Positions 7,628-15,065 of a stretch of 32,967 nucleotides of DNA are shown here, piece after piece. How positions within the stretch are numbered: the first letter of the stretch is position 1; every line of letters starts with the position of its first letter. The stretch is from IMG/VR virus record IMGVR_UViG_3300017769_000058, positions 1 through 32,967 of that record. One strand, given 5' to 3'. The DNA is from a virus. Made by a program: the position numbers and the translations under genes. The notes beneath the pieces are model-generated. The model worked only from the letters and a program-made list of their open reading frames with translations, ran no database searches and was not told the DNA's origin.

Positions 7628-8348
7628 CCGTTTCCGTCTCTGTTTTTGGTAAGACAGTTGACCCACGTTTGTCTGTGCCACCAGCAGGTAGACCTTTAGA
7701 GTCAGTCTGCTTCCCAGCAAAAGGATCCTGCCCTTCAAAGAAGTTAGGAAGCCAAATGGAGTCTTTTTCGGAGTCCCATTGTTTAACAATCTTTTCTGGT
7801 ACTTTGCGAACCTTTGGGAGAATGCTGTATGAAGTCTCAAGGCCAGCACCCTTACGGCTGATTTTAATTGAGAAATTAGCGAGTCCATCTTTAGTCCATG
7901 TATAATCTTCAATCTCTTGTAGTATCTCAGTAAGTTGATCTCGAATAGATCGTTGCTCAATAAAGAGTACTTCTAAACGCGCTCTAGAGGCACTGGTGGC
8001 AACCCAGGCGAGAAATTTTCGAGGCTTTGCGCTGGTGCCGTCGATTTTTGGTCGATCAGGTTTAGACCAATCGGTTTCTCTGGCAATGTCAGTTGCGTCT
8101 GTTGGATAAGAACGTGTAACGACAAAACCATTAAAGCGAAGCTCACCAGTTTTAGGATCAGCAATTTCAGAAGGATATTGCCATCCCATAATCGCGTGTC
8201 CAGTTTCATAGCATCCTAGCAGCCTAAATTCTTCTGATTCACCATCTTTTAAACTACTAGGTTTCCAATAAGGTTGAGGTTCTGCTTTTTCAATTTTATC
8301 TTTTTGCCCTTCACCGAGAAGTTCAGGGGGCAATACTTGTAAGGTCAT
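7605..8348 (-). CDS. probable single-stranded DNA-binding protein with acidic tail
   Basis: 247 residues. The body is beta-rich with aromatic and basic residues (EEFRLLGCYETGHAIMGWQ, PRKFLAWVATSASRARLEVL), and the chain ends in a disordered Gly/Lys/Thr region and the tip TVDDNDEF. Acidic tails ending in Phe are characteristic of T7 gp2.5 and bacterial SSB, which use them to bind replication partners. No specific family motif is certain. It sits between an OB-fold SSB and a nuclease. SSB is the best guess, based on tail and context. Confidence 0.5.
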   Translation of the reverse strand: MTLQVLPPELLGEGQKDKIEKAEPQPYWKPSSLKDGESEEFRLLGCYETGHAIMGWQYPSEIADPKTGELRFNGFVVTRSYPTDATDIARETDWSKPDRPKIDGTSAKPRKFLAWVATSASRARLEVLFIEQRSIRDQLTEILQEIEDYTWTKDGLANFSIKISRKGAGLETSYSILPKVRKVPEKIVKQWDSEKDSIWLPNFFEGQDPFAGKQTDSKGLPAGGTDKRGSTVLPKTETETVDDNDEF

Positions 8349-8367
8349 GTATAGTGTTAGGCGACCC

Positions 8368-8375
8368 TATAAATA
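8368..8375 (+). promoter_or_regulatory. TATAAATA box facing the plus strand (possible antisense late promoter)
   Basis: An exact T4-type late box in the gap upstream of the 247-aa SSB-like gene, pointing away from it. No plus-strand gene follows, so any transcript would be antisense to the upstream SSB and thyX. Two or three exact matches are expected by chance in this much AT-rich DNA. Confidence 0.2.
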
Positions 8376-8396
8376 TAAGTGAAAAGCATTAAAAAA

Positions 8397-8415
8397 GTGA
8401 GGTAGTATTCCTCAC
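8397..8415 (-). terminator. intrinsic terminator behind the ssb segment
   Basis: GTGAGG and CCTCAC close a 7-base loop; on the minus strand the stem runs into TTTTTT. It separates the ssb unit from the next gene and lies 9 bases after the stop of the 48-aa ORF. Confidence 0.75.
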
Positions 8416-8424
8416 TAAATTTAG

Positions 8425-8571
8425 TTATTTAGAGTAGATAGTGTAGATAGGATGTTGCCACCAATATGGACGCTTCTTACGAAATCGGCATGAAGGTGGT
8501 TTAGTAGTCAGGAGTTGGATCCGCCTCTGCGTAACCCGCCGCTGAACCGTTCGTTTGCGGATTGCGTCCAT
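8425..8571 (-). CDS. candidate basic mini-protein, 48 aa, overlapping ssb
   Basis: Starts MDAIRKRTVQRRV inside the 3' end of ssb (71-base overlap) and ends HPIYTIYSK, very rich in Arg/Lys with a WW pair. The stop lies 9 bases from the terminator hairpin, the same stop-to-hairpin gap as genes elsewhere in the window. The alternative is a chance frame in ssb. Confidence 0.3.
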   Translation of the reverse strand: MDAIRKRTVQRRVTQRRIQLLTTKPPSCRFRKKRPYWWQHPIYTIYSK

Positions 8572-9160
8572 TGTTGCTCCGGTCTTTTCTAGTTGTGAAA
8601 TCAGAAGCAACAATAGCCCGATAGGGAGAGTCACTATCATCTTTGCGATATTCGCGGAGATAACCTTGGATACAAATAGGACGTCCTTTACGAATCCGAT
8701 CAGTGAGTTTCTTTTTACGTGAATCATGGGTTTCAAGGTATAGCCATGTAGTGATGTCGGTGTTGTCAAGGGTAGTGCCGATTTTAACAGCAAGTTGAGA
8801 GTTGCGCCGTTCTTTAATTTCGTCACTCGCAAAGAACGCATTCCCTAGCACCACTTGATTGCAGTACATGTCAGATGGGATATTTGGTTCGATAGTTGTA
8901 ACAATTAGATCTAAAGGACGACTTGTATCATCACTGAATACAATATTACCAGTGATTAGTGCTCTAGTACCTTCTTTCCATCCGTTAAATGCAGTGAGTT
9001 TAGAGCCGTCTCGGTCGTAACAAAGGAGCCTAAATCGTACCTCTCCAGAGCTATTACCAGAGGGCACAACAGCGTCAGCACCGCGATAGTCGAGCCCATA
9101 AGCATGGATCGAATCTGAAATGTGGGATCGAAGTTCAACAGTTGCAGCGATAAAGTTCAT
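8501..9160 (-). CDS. ssb: single-stranded DNA-binding protein with two OB-like halves
   Basis: 219 residues. Two similar beta-rich halves are visible: FRLLCYDRDGSKLTAFNGWK through ALITGNIVFSDD, and FASDEIKERRNSQLAVKIG through GRPICIQGYLREYRKDD and AIVASDFTTRK. The second is close to bacterial SSB (GRPICIQGYLREYR). The tail is Asn/Ser/Gly-rich and ends PTPDY rather than DIPF. It would cover single-stranded DNA at the fork. It lies 38 bases after thyX in the same direction and has its own terminator downstream. Confidence 0.7.
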   Translation of the reverse strand: MNFIAATVELRSHISDSIHAYGLDYRGADAVVPSGNSSGEVRFRLLCYDRDGSKLTAFNGWKEGTRALITGNIVFSDDTSRPLDLIVTTIEPNIPSDMYCNQVVLGNAFFASDEIKERRNSQLAVKIGTTLDNTDITTWLYLETHDSRKKKLTDRIRKGRPICIQGYLREYRKDDSDSPYRAIVASDFTTRKDRSNNGRNPQTNGSAAGYAEADPTPDY

Positions 9161-9198
9161 TATTGACTGTGTTCATTAATCAGTCTATATCTTAGGAC

Positions 9199-9831
9199 TT
9201 AACCCCACATTGCGCGAGCAATAGTAGGAAGTTGAGTATCAAGTATCTCACCTACAGAACGGGCTATTGACATATGCTCTCGTTGAGTACCGTGGTCACC
9301 ACGCAAGTCAATATAATGTAGCCAACTTCTAATTGTACCAGACATATAAAGACGAGTACATGTATTCAAAGGAAGGACAGAACGAGCACATTCCTTAGCA
9401 ACGTCATGATCAAGCATGTAATGATAAAGATCTACTGCTTCTCTAAAATGAGAATCAATACGAGTTTTCATAAAATCTGAAGTTTCAGATGGCAGATCAT
9501 CAATAGAATTCTGCCTATTTGAGTGATCCTGTCTTCTTAAGTCTGGAATAACCGTGGGAAATGTCTCCGTGGGAATTGCATAACGTTGACTGAATTCTTG
9601 AAAGGAGAAACTTCTGTGCCTGAGGATTTGCGGAGCAATAGCGCGTGTAGTCTTAATCTCGACGCACATGGAAGCCATTTCAAACGGGCTCCAATGCTTA
9701 TGTTTGATGAGGTATCGGATGAGCTTTTCGACATTTGGGTTATCCTCATTATTGGGATTTGAGACTCTTGCAATTTTTCCGATAAGTTTTTCTGCATCTG
9801 GAGTAATCCAGACTAACTCAGCATGGTGCAT
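9199..9831 (-). CDS. thyX: flavin-dependent thymidylate synthase ThyX
   Basis: 210 residues, normal family length. The ThyX signature RHRX7S is present as RHRSFSFQEFS (residues 71-81), followed by QRYAI; HWSPFEMASMCVEIKTTRAI and the downstream RLYMSGTIRSWLHYIDLR also fit. It makes dTMP from dUMP using FAD, NADPH and methylene-tetrahydrofolate. It sits beside nrdA, nrdB and mazG, so this block supplies dNTPs. The ATG at 9831 fits the usual N-terminus (AELVWITPDAEKLI). Confidence 0.97.
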   Translation of the reverse strand: MHHAELVWITPDAEKLIGKIARVSNPNNEDNPNVEKLIRYLIKHKHWSPFEMASMCVEIKTTRAIAPQILRHRSFSFQEFSQRYAIPTETFPTVIPDLRRQDHSNRQNSIDDLPSETSDFMKTRIDSHFREAVDLYHYMLDHDVAKECARSVLPLNTCTRLYMSGTIRSWLHYIDLRGDHGTQREHMSIARSVGEILDTQLPTIARAMWG

Positions 9832-9940
9832 GTTTAGCTATTAATAGTTTAAGTTGTTTAACTGTAAGCTTTTGAGCTTTGAATCGTGTGAGTTCGATAA
9901 GCTGCTGAATGTAATCACTCTTCCGCGTAGATTTTGCCAT
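9818..9940 (-). CDS. candidate mini-protein, 40 aa, between thyX and its neighbour
   Basis: MAKSTRKSDYIQQLIELTRF begins a basic helical peptide. The frame overlaps the upstream gene by 26 bases and thyX by 14, filling the only gap between them. Overlaps of this size are common here. Function unknown; it may be a chance frame. Confidence 0.4.
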   Translation of the reverse strand: MAKSTRKSDYIQQLIELTRFKAQKLTVKQLKLLIAKHAPC

Positions 9941-10172
9941 ATAAATTTGGTCGTATTTTACCGTAGCCAGATTTAATCGAATGGATCTGACCCTTGCCTT
10001 TTATTTTGTCATAGTAAACATCGAAGATGTCAACCATGGTGTAAGCGCGAACAGCATCATAATGTTCTTCACCTTCAAACGTATATCGAACAAGATGTAC
10101 GTCTGAAGGCAGTTTAGAATCGTCGAACTTTTCAAGGTCAATATTTTCGTCAAGTATTTGAATTGTATTCAT
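9915..10172 (-). CDS. hypothetical protein, 85 aa
   Basis: Starts MNTIQILDENIDLEKFD at ATG 10172, right after the stop of the CPPC mini-protein. The end is well ordered: YTMVDIFDVYYDKIKG, then SIKSGYGKIRPNLYGKI. It resembles small hypothetical proteins I associate with cyanophages, but no function is known to me. The frame is open further upstream (to 10253); the later ATG was chosen because the CPPC ORF ends one base before it. Confidence 0.7.
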   Translation of the reverse strand: MNTIQILDENIDLEKFDDSKLPSDVHLVRYTFEGEEHYDAVRAYTMVDIFDVYYDKIKGKGQIHSIKSGYGKIRPNLYGKIYAEE

Positions 10173-10173
10173 A

Positions 10174-10278
10174 TCAATAATCGCATGTTTCACAGGGTGG
10201 GCAGTGTTCATGCCAATAAATATGGTAACCCTGTATGAAACAGAGCAAACCAATTAGAAAAGCAAAAAACCATTTCAT
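10174..10278 (-). CDS. membrane-anchored CPPC mini-protein, 34 aa
   Basis: Starts MKWFFAFLIGLLCFIQGYH, one hydrophobic segment, then WHEHCPPCETCDY. CPPC followed by a third Cys resembles a thioredoxin-type redox centre on a membrane anchor. It starts 5 bases after the nrdB stop and ends one base before the next ATG, so position fits a translated gene. Redox partnership with the RNR is speculation. Confidence 0.5.
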   Translation of the reverse strand: MKWFFAFLIGLLCFIQGYHIYWHEHCPPCETCDY

Positions 10279-10283
10279 ATTAA

Positions 10284-11015
10284 CTATGCATACTGAGGCA
10301 AGTTAACGTTATTAGTTTCAAAGAAAGCAGGCATTCGACTAGCCCGTGTTTCAATTAGTCCTTCAGCCTTTCCTCGTTTGTATAAAGAATCTGAACTCGA
10401 AAGCCAGAAGTTCCCGGAGAGATACTTGTGATCACTCTCCCCCTTGAGGGATTGAAGGACCCACGCGACCGTAGCGCGTCTGAGATTGTTGAGGGTCTTG
10501 TCACCCTTAAGTCCAAGCGCTTCACAGACAAGTGTGTTGGCAGCGACGTGTGTCTGCTCGTCTCTACTGATGTCGGCACTGGTTGTTCGTAATCCGGTAT
10601 CCCCAAGTGCTCGAAAGATTGGTAAGAGTACGAAGAAGACGGATCTTTCAAGGACCACGGCCTTGAGAACAGGGTGACGATCCAGTTCCAGCCACGTGTC
10701 GCAAATGTGCTTAGCTTCTCGCTCAAAGGAATCTGGTACTTTGTGGGCTTGTGCTGCGTAATTAAGTGCAATGTCATGTTTCTCTTCATCTACGACGTTA
10801 GATTCAAGCAGCTCTTTGCAACCTTTAACATCTGGTAGGTCGCCTTTCATAGCATCAGAAATAAAATCTCCAACAGGAATTTCAAGGCATCGAAGTGCTA
10901 GTGCACGCTGGATGACATCTTCGCCACCAACGAAGAGAGGACCAGATGTCACAGACACTGGAGTCCAAGTGCGCTTGCGTTGGTGAAGTTGAATGTAAGG
11001 TGTTTCTGCTTTCAT
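10284..11015 (-). CDS. nrdB: class I ribonucleotide reductase small subunit, Tyr radical site absent
   Basis: 243 residues from ATG 11015; the frame is open upstream into nrdA. The ferritin-like metal ligands are in place: E77-x-x-H80 in VVDEEKHD, E123 in VLERSVFF, and E153-x-x-H156 in SRDEQTHVAAN, with E45 or D50 a likely first ligand. Relative to E. coli NrdB (E115-x-x-H118-x3-Y122), the residue four after the first His is Leu84, not Tyr. The stable tyrosyl radical is therefore missing, as in class Ic or Id enzymes and as reported for some cyanophage RNRs. It follows nrdA by 17 bases and would form the radical-generating partner. Confidence 0.85.
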   Translation of the reverse strand: MKAETPYIQLHQRKRTWTPVSVTSGPLFVGGEDVIQRALALRCLEIPVGDFISDAMKGDLPDVKGCKELLESNVVDEEKHDIALNYAAQAHKVPDSFEREAKHICDTWLELDRHPVLKAVVLERSVFFVLLPIFRALGDTGLRTTSADISRDEQTHVAANTLVCEALGLKGDKTLNNLRRATVAWVLQSLKGESDHKYLSGNFWLSSSDSLYKRGKAEGLIETRASRMPAFFETNNVNLPQYA

Positions 11016-11032
11016 TTTTCTATTAATAAGGT

Positions 11033-12460
11033 TTACTCTGCACAACCCACACAAGCTTGTGGGTCATTGAACATAGTGATAATGGATTCATTATCATCAG
11101 CTTCTGTGTCATCAAAGCCAAAGATTCCGCTGAAGTCGCCATCAAGGGCTGCCATAGCATCATCTTTGGCTTGAGTATTTTGCATTACTTGCAGTGAGTA
11201 ATACAAACTAGTTTGAGGAGACTGAAGCCATTTTTCAATAAAGACGTCATCGTAGGTAACAACATCGCTCCAGCTGTTGTAGCTGTAACCATGCGCTAGC
11301 CCTGTACGATTGAGCATTTCCATAATGCCATCGACTACTCGGACATAATCATCCCAGCCGACTTGTTCAGCTGTTTCGACTTCACCGTAGAAGAAGCTTT
11401 CGACGCCAAATGTAGAGCTGTCCCTATCAACTGTGCGCCCAATCGGAGGTGCGATTTCGGGGGCTGTTGTATAGCCTGCTCGGTCTCTATAGCGATAGGA
11501 ACAACTAGCAGTAGGTGCAATTGCAAACGCACGATCCATGTTATTGGTACGAGCAATAGCAGCAGCTGCGATAATTCCTTCCTGAAGTGCTTTTACAATT
11601 TTACGAGCTGCTGGAGTCGTTAAATAATCCGCATTAGGATACAGATGAGCATTCAGGGCCTCGCCAAACTGAGCATAGGTAACACTCTCTAAAGCAAGTA
11701 AATTAGCCAGACCAAGCATTCCTAGACCAACCTGACGATCTTCTTCTTGAGTAAGATATTCGCCTGTGGTTTCAACACCAGTTTTAGTATGCAATGAAAT
11801 CAATTCATTCATGCCACCAGTAAATGCACCAACCAAGTCTTCAGTCCTACATGCACCTAAATTTACGTGCTGTAGCAAACAAGTGCCTCTAGAACGCAAG
11901 AATACTTCTAAGCAAACATTTGCATATATTCTGCGGCCGTACTGATCTACTCGGATCTTTGCAAGCCAAATATCTCCTCTTGAGATGCCCTTTAAAATAG
12001 CATCTTTAACTTCATCTGAAGTGTCGTCCCACAACTCAGAATTCAAGTTGACGCATCGTTTTGCCCAAGGCAGTTCGTGTCTTGGTGTGTTGACGAAATC
12101 GAGGATATCGGGGTGGGAAATGTCCAAGTGGAGCACAACTGCGCCATTTTTATAGACGCCGCCTCTTCTGAGTTGCTCGTTAAGACAGCTATAGATTTTG
12201 CCAAACGAAACAGGCCCCGATGCAACGAGTCCTTTGCCGTTGTCAGTTCCTGAGGCTCGGAGTTTACTGAGATGGACAGCAACGCCAGCTCCATATCGTA
12301 AAGCGTGGCTAACAAATCGCCATGATGCTTCAATTCCATTTGAACCCTCCATACTATCTTCAACAACAAACACTGTGCAGCTCACAGGTAAGCGACTTTT
12401 AGGATCGTCAATCCACGTTTGTACTCGTCCGGTACGAGCAATGATTTGATTATTTTCCAT
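11033..12460 (-). CDS. nrdA: class I ribonucleotide reductase large subunit, short form
   Basis: 475 residues, against 700 or more for typical NrdA; the N-terminal ATP-cone is absent, so allosteric control by ATP/dATP is probably reduced. Active-site landmarks are present: C28 in LPVSCTVFVVED, N181-V-C183-L-E185 (thiyl-radical Cys with its Asn and Glu), C194 in TCLLQHVNL, the YY pair in QTSLYYSLQVMQ and the C-terminal ACVGCAE, the redox-active Cys pair reduced by glutaredoxin or thioredoxin. It makes dNDPs or dNTPs for phage DNA. nrdB follows 17 bases later, and mazG overlaps upstream by 11 bases. Confidence 0.9.
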   Translation of the reverse strand: MENNQIIARTGRVQTWIDDPKSRLPVSCTVFVVEDSMEGSNGIEASWRFVSHALRYGAGVAVHLSKLRASGTDNGKGLVASGPVSFGKIYSCLNEQLRRGGVYKNGAVVLHLDISHPDILDFVNTPRHELPWAKRCVNLNSELWDDTSDEVKDAILKGISRGDIWLAKIRVDQYGRRIYANVCLEVFLRSRGTCLLQHVNLGACRTEDLVGAFTGGMNELISLHTKTGVETTGEYLTQEEDRQVGLGMLGLANLLALESVTYAQFGEALNAHLYPNADYLTTPAARKIVKALQEGIIAAAAIARTNNMDRAFAIAPTASCSYRYRDRAGYTTAPEIAPPIGRTVDRDSSTFGVESFFYGEVETAEQVGWDDYVRVVDGIMEMLNRTGLAHGYSYNSWSDVVTYDDVFIEKWLQSPQTSLYYSLQVMQNTQAKDDAMAALDGDFSGIFGFDDTEADDNESIITMFNDPQACVGCAE

Positions 12461-12938
12461 GGGTATCGTAATCGTAAGTAAGGTTTGGTTCAGGAAAACA
12501 TGTGCTTAAATCAGGCGGCTGATAATCAGGTCCTTTTAGTGCCTTGCCGTCTTCTCTGAATATCGGTTTACCTTGTTCATCTAGCTTAGTCATATTTGAC
12601 TCAAACACGAGCGTCATTGCTTTGTCTAAATCAATGTTAAAAGCAGCAGCAAACTGATAGCAGACAAAGACTACATCAGCCAGTTCCTTAACTAACTCTT
12701 CTCTGCGTTTTGTATTCTCAGGATCGGCATACAACTCGTGTGATGCATGCATAAACTCAAGAGCCTCCTCACGTACAAGTTCAACTTGCAAATCCCATAG
12801 TGACTTTTTAATAAAGCCGTAACGAGAAATGTTGGGAAGACATTCTTGATTAAAAGTTTCCCGAAATACTCTAGCTTGATCTCCAATACTCATTTTATAT
12901 TTGATGCAGTTATACCAGGATAATGTGTGTTCGTTCAT
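12450..12938 (-). CDS. mazG: MazG-type nucleoside triphosphate pyrophosphohydrolase
   Basis: 162 residues. The MazG metal-binding motif E-E-x2-E then E-x2-D is seen as VREEALEFMH and VKELADVVFVCY in a helical bundle. Phage MazG proteins hydrolyse (d)NTPs or act on host nucleotide signals; substrate cannot be told here. The C-terminal tail is Pro-rich (DYQPPDLSTCFPEPN). ATG 12938 overlaps the infA stop as ATGA; an internal ATG at 12893 would remove 15 residues. It leads directly into nrdA. Confidence 0.85.
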   Translation of the reverse strand: MNEHTLSWYNCIKYKMSIGDQARVFRETFNQECLPNISRYGFIKKSLWDLQVELVREEALEFMHASHELYADPENTKRREELVKELADVVFVCYQFAAAFNIDLDKAMTLVFESNMTKLDEQGKPIFREDGKALKGPDYQPPDLSTCFPEPNLTYDYDTHGK

Positions 12939-13162
12939 TTATCACGAAGTATAATTCTACCTCGATCTAGGTCATATGGCGACAGTTCAACAGTGACTCT
13001 GTCGCCAACCAGCAATTGAATTTTTCTGGTAATCAGACGGCCCGAAGCACGACATAAACATGAATGTCCCACGGGCTCGTCAAGTTCTACATTGAAATAT
13101 CCATTGCCACTTTCTTTGTAAATGATGCCTTTGGCTTCAATCACATTAGCTTTTTTGGTCAT
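12935..13162 (-). CDS. infA: translation initiation factor IF-1
   Basis: 75 residues, the family's normal size (about 72), one S1/OB domain. The match spans the whole chain: IEAKGIIYKESGNGYFNVEL, CRASGRLITRKIQLLVGDRV and TVELSPYDLDRGRIILRDK, where bacterial IF-1 has GDKVTVELTPYDLSKGRI. An insertion (PVGHSCLC) lies in the loop before ISGK-like ASGR. IF-1 binds the 30S A site during initiation, so a phage copy could bias translation towards phage mRNAs. It is coupled to mazG by ATGA and overlaps a 50-aa ORF upstream. Confidence 0.93.
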   Translation of the reverse strand: MTKKANVIEAKGIIYKESGNGYFNVELDEPVGHSCLCRASGRLITRKIQLLVGDRVTVELSPYDLDRGRIILRDK

Positions 13163-13298
13163 TATTTTCGTAGCGAACAGTAGTTATAGATGTCAACTCT
13201 TCACCTTCTTCAAGGCTGTCGATAATTGATTCAGCGATCCAAGACGTAGGATCTTTTGAAGTTGTTGAAATATAAACAGTTATCTTAAATTGATTCAT
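13146..13298 (-). CDS. hypothetical mini-protein, 50 aa
   Basis: MNQFKITVYISTTSKDPTSW opens a small acidic protein (IDSLEEGEELTSITTV). It overlaps infA by 17 bases and starts 4 bases after the preceding stop. It fits one beta strand plus helix; no family recognised. Confidence 0.55.
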   Translation of the reverse strand: MNQFKITVYISTTSKDPTSWIAESIIDSLEEGEELTSITTVRYENNDQKS

Positions 13299-13301
13299 AA
13301 A

Positions 13302-13523
13302 TTAAAATCCAATAGGCTTTGATTTATTACGTTTATTTTTTGTTTTAGTTGGAACAATGGTTAGTTCATCTGGAGCCATTGCACAAAGCTCTTCATCACT
13401 CTTTTGTATAAGGATGTCGCACATTCGATCAATAGCCATAGCAACTAAACCTGACTTAGTAGTGTTAGAAACGTAGTGATTAGCTAAGTCGTACACAAAC
13501 TCTTCTCTTTCTGAATCAGTCAT
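13302..13523 (-). CDS. hypothetical protein, 73 aa
   Basis: Not recognised. A helical start (DSEREEFVYDLANHYVSN, SGLVAMAIDRMCDILIQ) leads to a basic tail (TKTKNKRNKSKPIGF), so a small nucleic-acid-binding protein is possible. It is part of the overlapping mini-gene chain; the upstream stop overlaps its start by 8 bases. Confidence 0.7.
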   Translation of the reverse strand: MTDSEREEFVYDLANHYVSNTTKSGLVAMAIDRMCDILIQKSDEELCAMAPDELTIVPTKTKNKRNKSKPIGF

Positions 13524-13674
13524 CGCTTTCTAGAAACTCAACAATGTCGTCAATTTGATCAAACATACAAGAATAATCAAATAACTCTTGGATTGGATCA
13601 ATGTATTGTGTTGCCTTAGCAATATGCATTTTATAGTTTAAAAACAAATAATCAAAAATAGTTTGTCTATCCAT
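13516..13674 (-). CDS. hypothetical mini-protein, 52 aa
   Basis: MDRQTIFDYLFLNYKMHIAK begins an acidic helical protein ending FLESDD. It overlaps both neighbours by 8 bases, as expected for a coupled mini-gene chain. No family recognised. Confidence 0.55.
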   Translation of the reverse strand: MDRQTIFDYLFLNYKMHIAKATQYIDPIQELFDYSCMFDQIDDIVEFLESDD

Positions 13675-13822
13675 TTGCTTTCTTAGCTTTGGAATATAGT
13701 TTGTAGTATTTGGGAATCATTTCCCGAATGACCTCTAAATCAGCTACCTGGCCAAGTTTTTTAAGATGACCAGTGCAGCCTTCGAGTTCCCCTATTAACA
13801 ATAAATAATCAACAGGTTTCAT
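13667..13822 (-). CDS. hypothetical mini-protein, 51 aa
   Basis: MKPVDYLLLIGELEGCTGHL then VIREMIPKYYKLYSKAKKAN: a hydrophobic helix and a basic tail. The ATG overlaps the glutaredoxin-like stop as ATGA. No family recognised. Confidence 0.6.
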   Translation of the reverse strand: MKPVDYLLLIGELEGCTGHLKKLGQVADLEVIREMIPKYYKLYSKAKKANG

Positions 13823-14169
13823 TCTGGATGCGCGTATGTGTAAGCATCAAGCGTGGCTTGCAGGTGCTCAATAATATTGTTAGCACCTACAAACCTTTCC
13901 ACTGATTCCTCTTCCAAGTCACAGAACTCATAACCGTCTTCCGGTGAGTAATCACACTGGATCGTCTCATGGACGACAACAAGCGTAGGTGTGAGTTCCA
14001 CCGCCAACTCCTCCGCAAGCGCTGTACGCTGGCCAGAGGGTGTTTTGAGTGGGACATAATCAATCTCACCTTGCTCAGCAGATGTGAGAGTCTGGACGTG
14101 ATCCTTGAGACGTGTGCAAGGAGCACAAGAGTCTTGGGTAAAAACATAAATGTGATACTGTTTCATCAT
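13819..14169 (-). CDS. glutaredoxin/thioredoxin-like protein (CAPC)
   Basis: 116 residues with a thioredoxin fold: beta strand HIYVFTQDS, active-site C-A-P-C followed by TRLKDHVQTL, cis-Pro in VELTPTLVVVHE, and a C-terminal helix. It probably reduces the CVGC tail of the phage RNR, which lies in the same strand block, though other targets are possible. A 25-residue acidic insertion after the cis-Pro strand is unusual for a glutaredoxin. Coupled to a mini-gene downstream by ATGA. Confidence 0.8.
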   Translation of the reverse strand: MMKQYHIYVFTQDSCAPCTRLKDHVQTLTSAEQGEIDYVPLKTPSGQRTALAEELAVELTPTLVVVHETIQCDYSPEDGYEFCDLEEESVERFVGANNIIEHLQATLDAYTYAHPE

Positions 14170-14369
14170 TAAAAAGCAAAGTATGGGTGATCTTTGTTTA
14201 AAACTTGATTTGAATCGCTTGCTGTTAGTAGAGTAGTGACAGGATAATACTCATCATTGTCAGAGTCATAGATTGTTGGTGTGCAATCTAATTGCTCTGC
14301 TGACAATGACTGCAAAAGAGTCAATACATCTCTAAACGTTTGACAACCATAGGGTGCATTTGATTTCAT
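14169..14369 (-). CDS. hypothetical protein, 66 aa
   Basis: Not recognised. Contains FRDVLTLLQSLSAEQLDCTP and a short acidic loop (YDSDNDEYYP). Start overlaps the upstream stop as ATGA and its stop overlaps the next start, so it is translated as part of the chain. Confidence 0.65.
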   Translation of the reverse strand: MKSNAPYGCQTFRDVLTLLQSLSAEQLDCTPTIYDSDNDEYYPVTTLLTASDSNQVLNKDHPYFAF

Positions 14370-14674
14370 GCTTCTGTTCCATCGGTGTAATAAAAACCGC
14401 CAGTGCAGTTACTAGTATTGGATACAGAAACATGGCGACTATGTTGATAACATCGCATGCCTGAATGATAGCTTATCATTACAGGCTCCCCAACAGTTAC
14501 TGTGTCCAAACTTGAACACATAATCAAGCGAACAGTTGGAGGCTTTCGCTTGTATTGAATCTCAGCGTCATAGCCAAGATGTTCGTCTTCATCCAGAGTA
14601 ACTGGATTCATGACAGTGCGTAGACGTGGAGAGGAAACAGGGATTGCTTCCATCTCTGCTTGTGTTTTAAACAT
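14366..14674 (-). CDS. hypothetical protein, 102 aa
   Basis: Not recognised. Beta-rich, ending NTSNCTGGFYYTDGTEA; internal KRKPPTVRLIMCSSLDTVT and VMISYHSGMRCYQHSRH. No membrane segment. Coupled to both neighbours. Confidence 0.7.
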   Translation of the reverse strand: MFKTQAEMEAIPVSSPRLRTVMNPVTLDEDEHLGYDAEIQYKRKPPTVRLIMCSSLDTVTVGEPVMISYHSGMRCYQHSRHVSVSNTSNCTGGFYYTDGTEA

Positions 14675-14859
14675 TAATCAATCCATTGAAGTGAGCCGTG
14701 GAGATTTTTCACAAAGAAATCCATAACTTCATTGAAGTTTTGATCATCATCGATTTCAGTATCAACCCAATGTTTAAGTTGATAATAGACATCTTCATTC
14801 ATTGATTGAATGAGATAGTCTTTGAAATTTTCAATAGATTCAGAATCAAGTTTTATCAT
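14674..14859 (-). CDS. hypothetical acidic protein, 61 aa
   Basis: Not recognised. Acidic helices (DSESIENFKDYLIQSMNED, DTEIDDDQNFNEVMDFF). Short acidic phage proteins often inhibit host enzymes or mimic DNA, but nothing specific is seen here. ATGA overlap upstream. Confidence 0.65.
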   Translation of the reverse strand: MIKLDSESIENFKDYLIQSMNEDVYYQLKHWVDTEIDDDQNFNEVMDFFVKNLHGSLQWID

Positions 14860-15065
14860 AGGATTAGATCGACAGGGGGGAGATACTTTTTCTCAGCAAG
14901 GTATTCCTCAATGTGAACTCGTTGGTCAGGAGGTAAATAACCTTGAGCGAGTCCAAGTATCTTTGTAAGATAGATCTCAGGAATTTCTGGTGAGTCTTGT
15001 GCCAATCCTGCGTGACACAAGCATATGATGTCGAGCAAGTCGTAATCATTTACTTTTAGTTCCAT
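14856..15065 (-). CDS. hypothetical protein, 69 aa
   Basis: Not recognised. All-helical (YDLLDIICLCHAGLAQDSPE, LTKILGLAQGYLPPDQRVH). It overlaps the 57-aa ORF upstream by 20 bases and couples downstream by ATGA. Confidence 0.65.
   Translation of the reverse strand: MELKVNDYDLLDIICLCHAGLAQDSPEIPEIYLTKILGLAQGYLPPDQRVHIEEYLAEKKYLPPVDLIL

Noticed and set aside
7436-7960. 174-aa ORF opposite in frame to the SSB-like gene
   Set aside because: Most of it overlaps the SSB-like gene in another frame; only the last part (7436-7627) was kept as a short gene.
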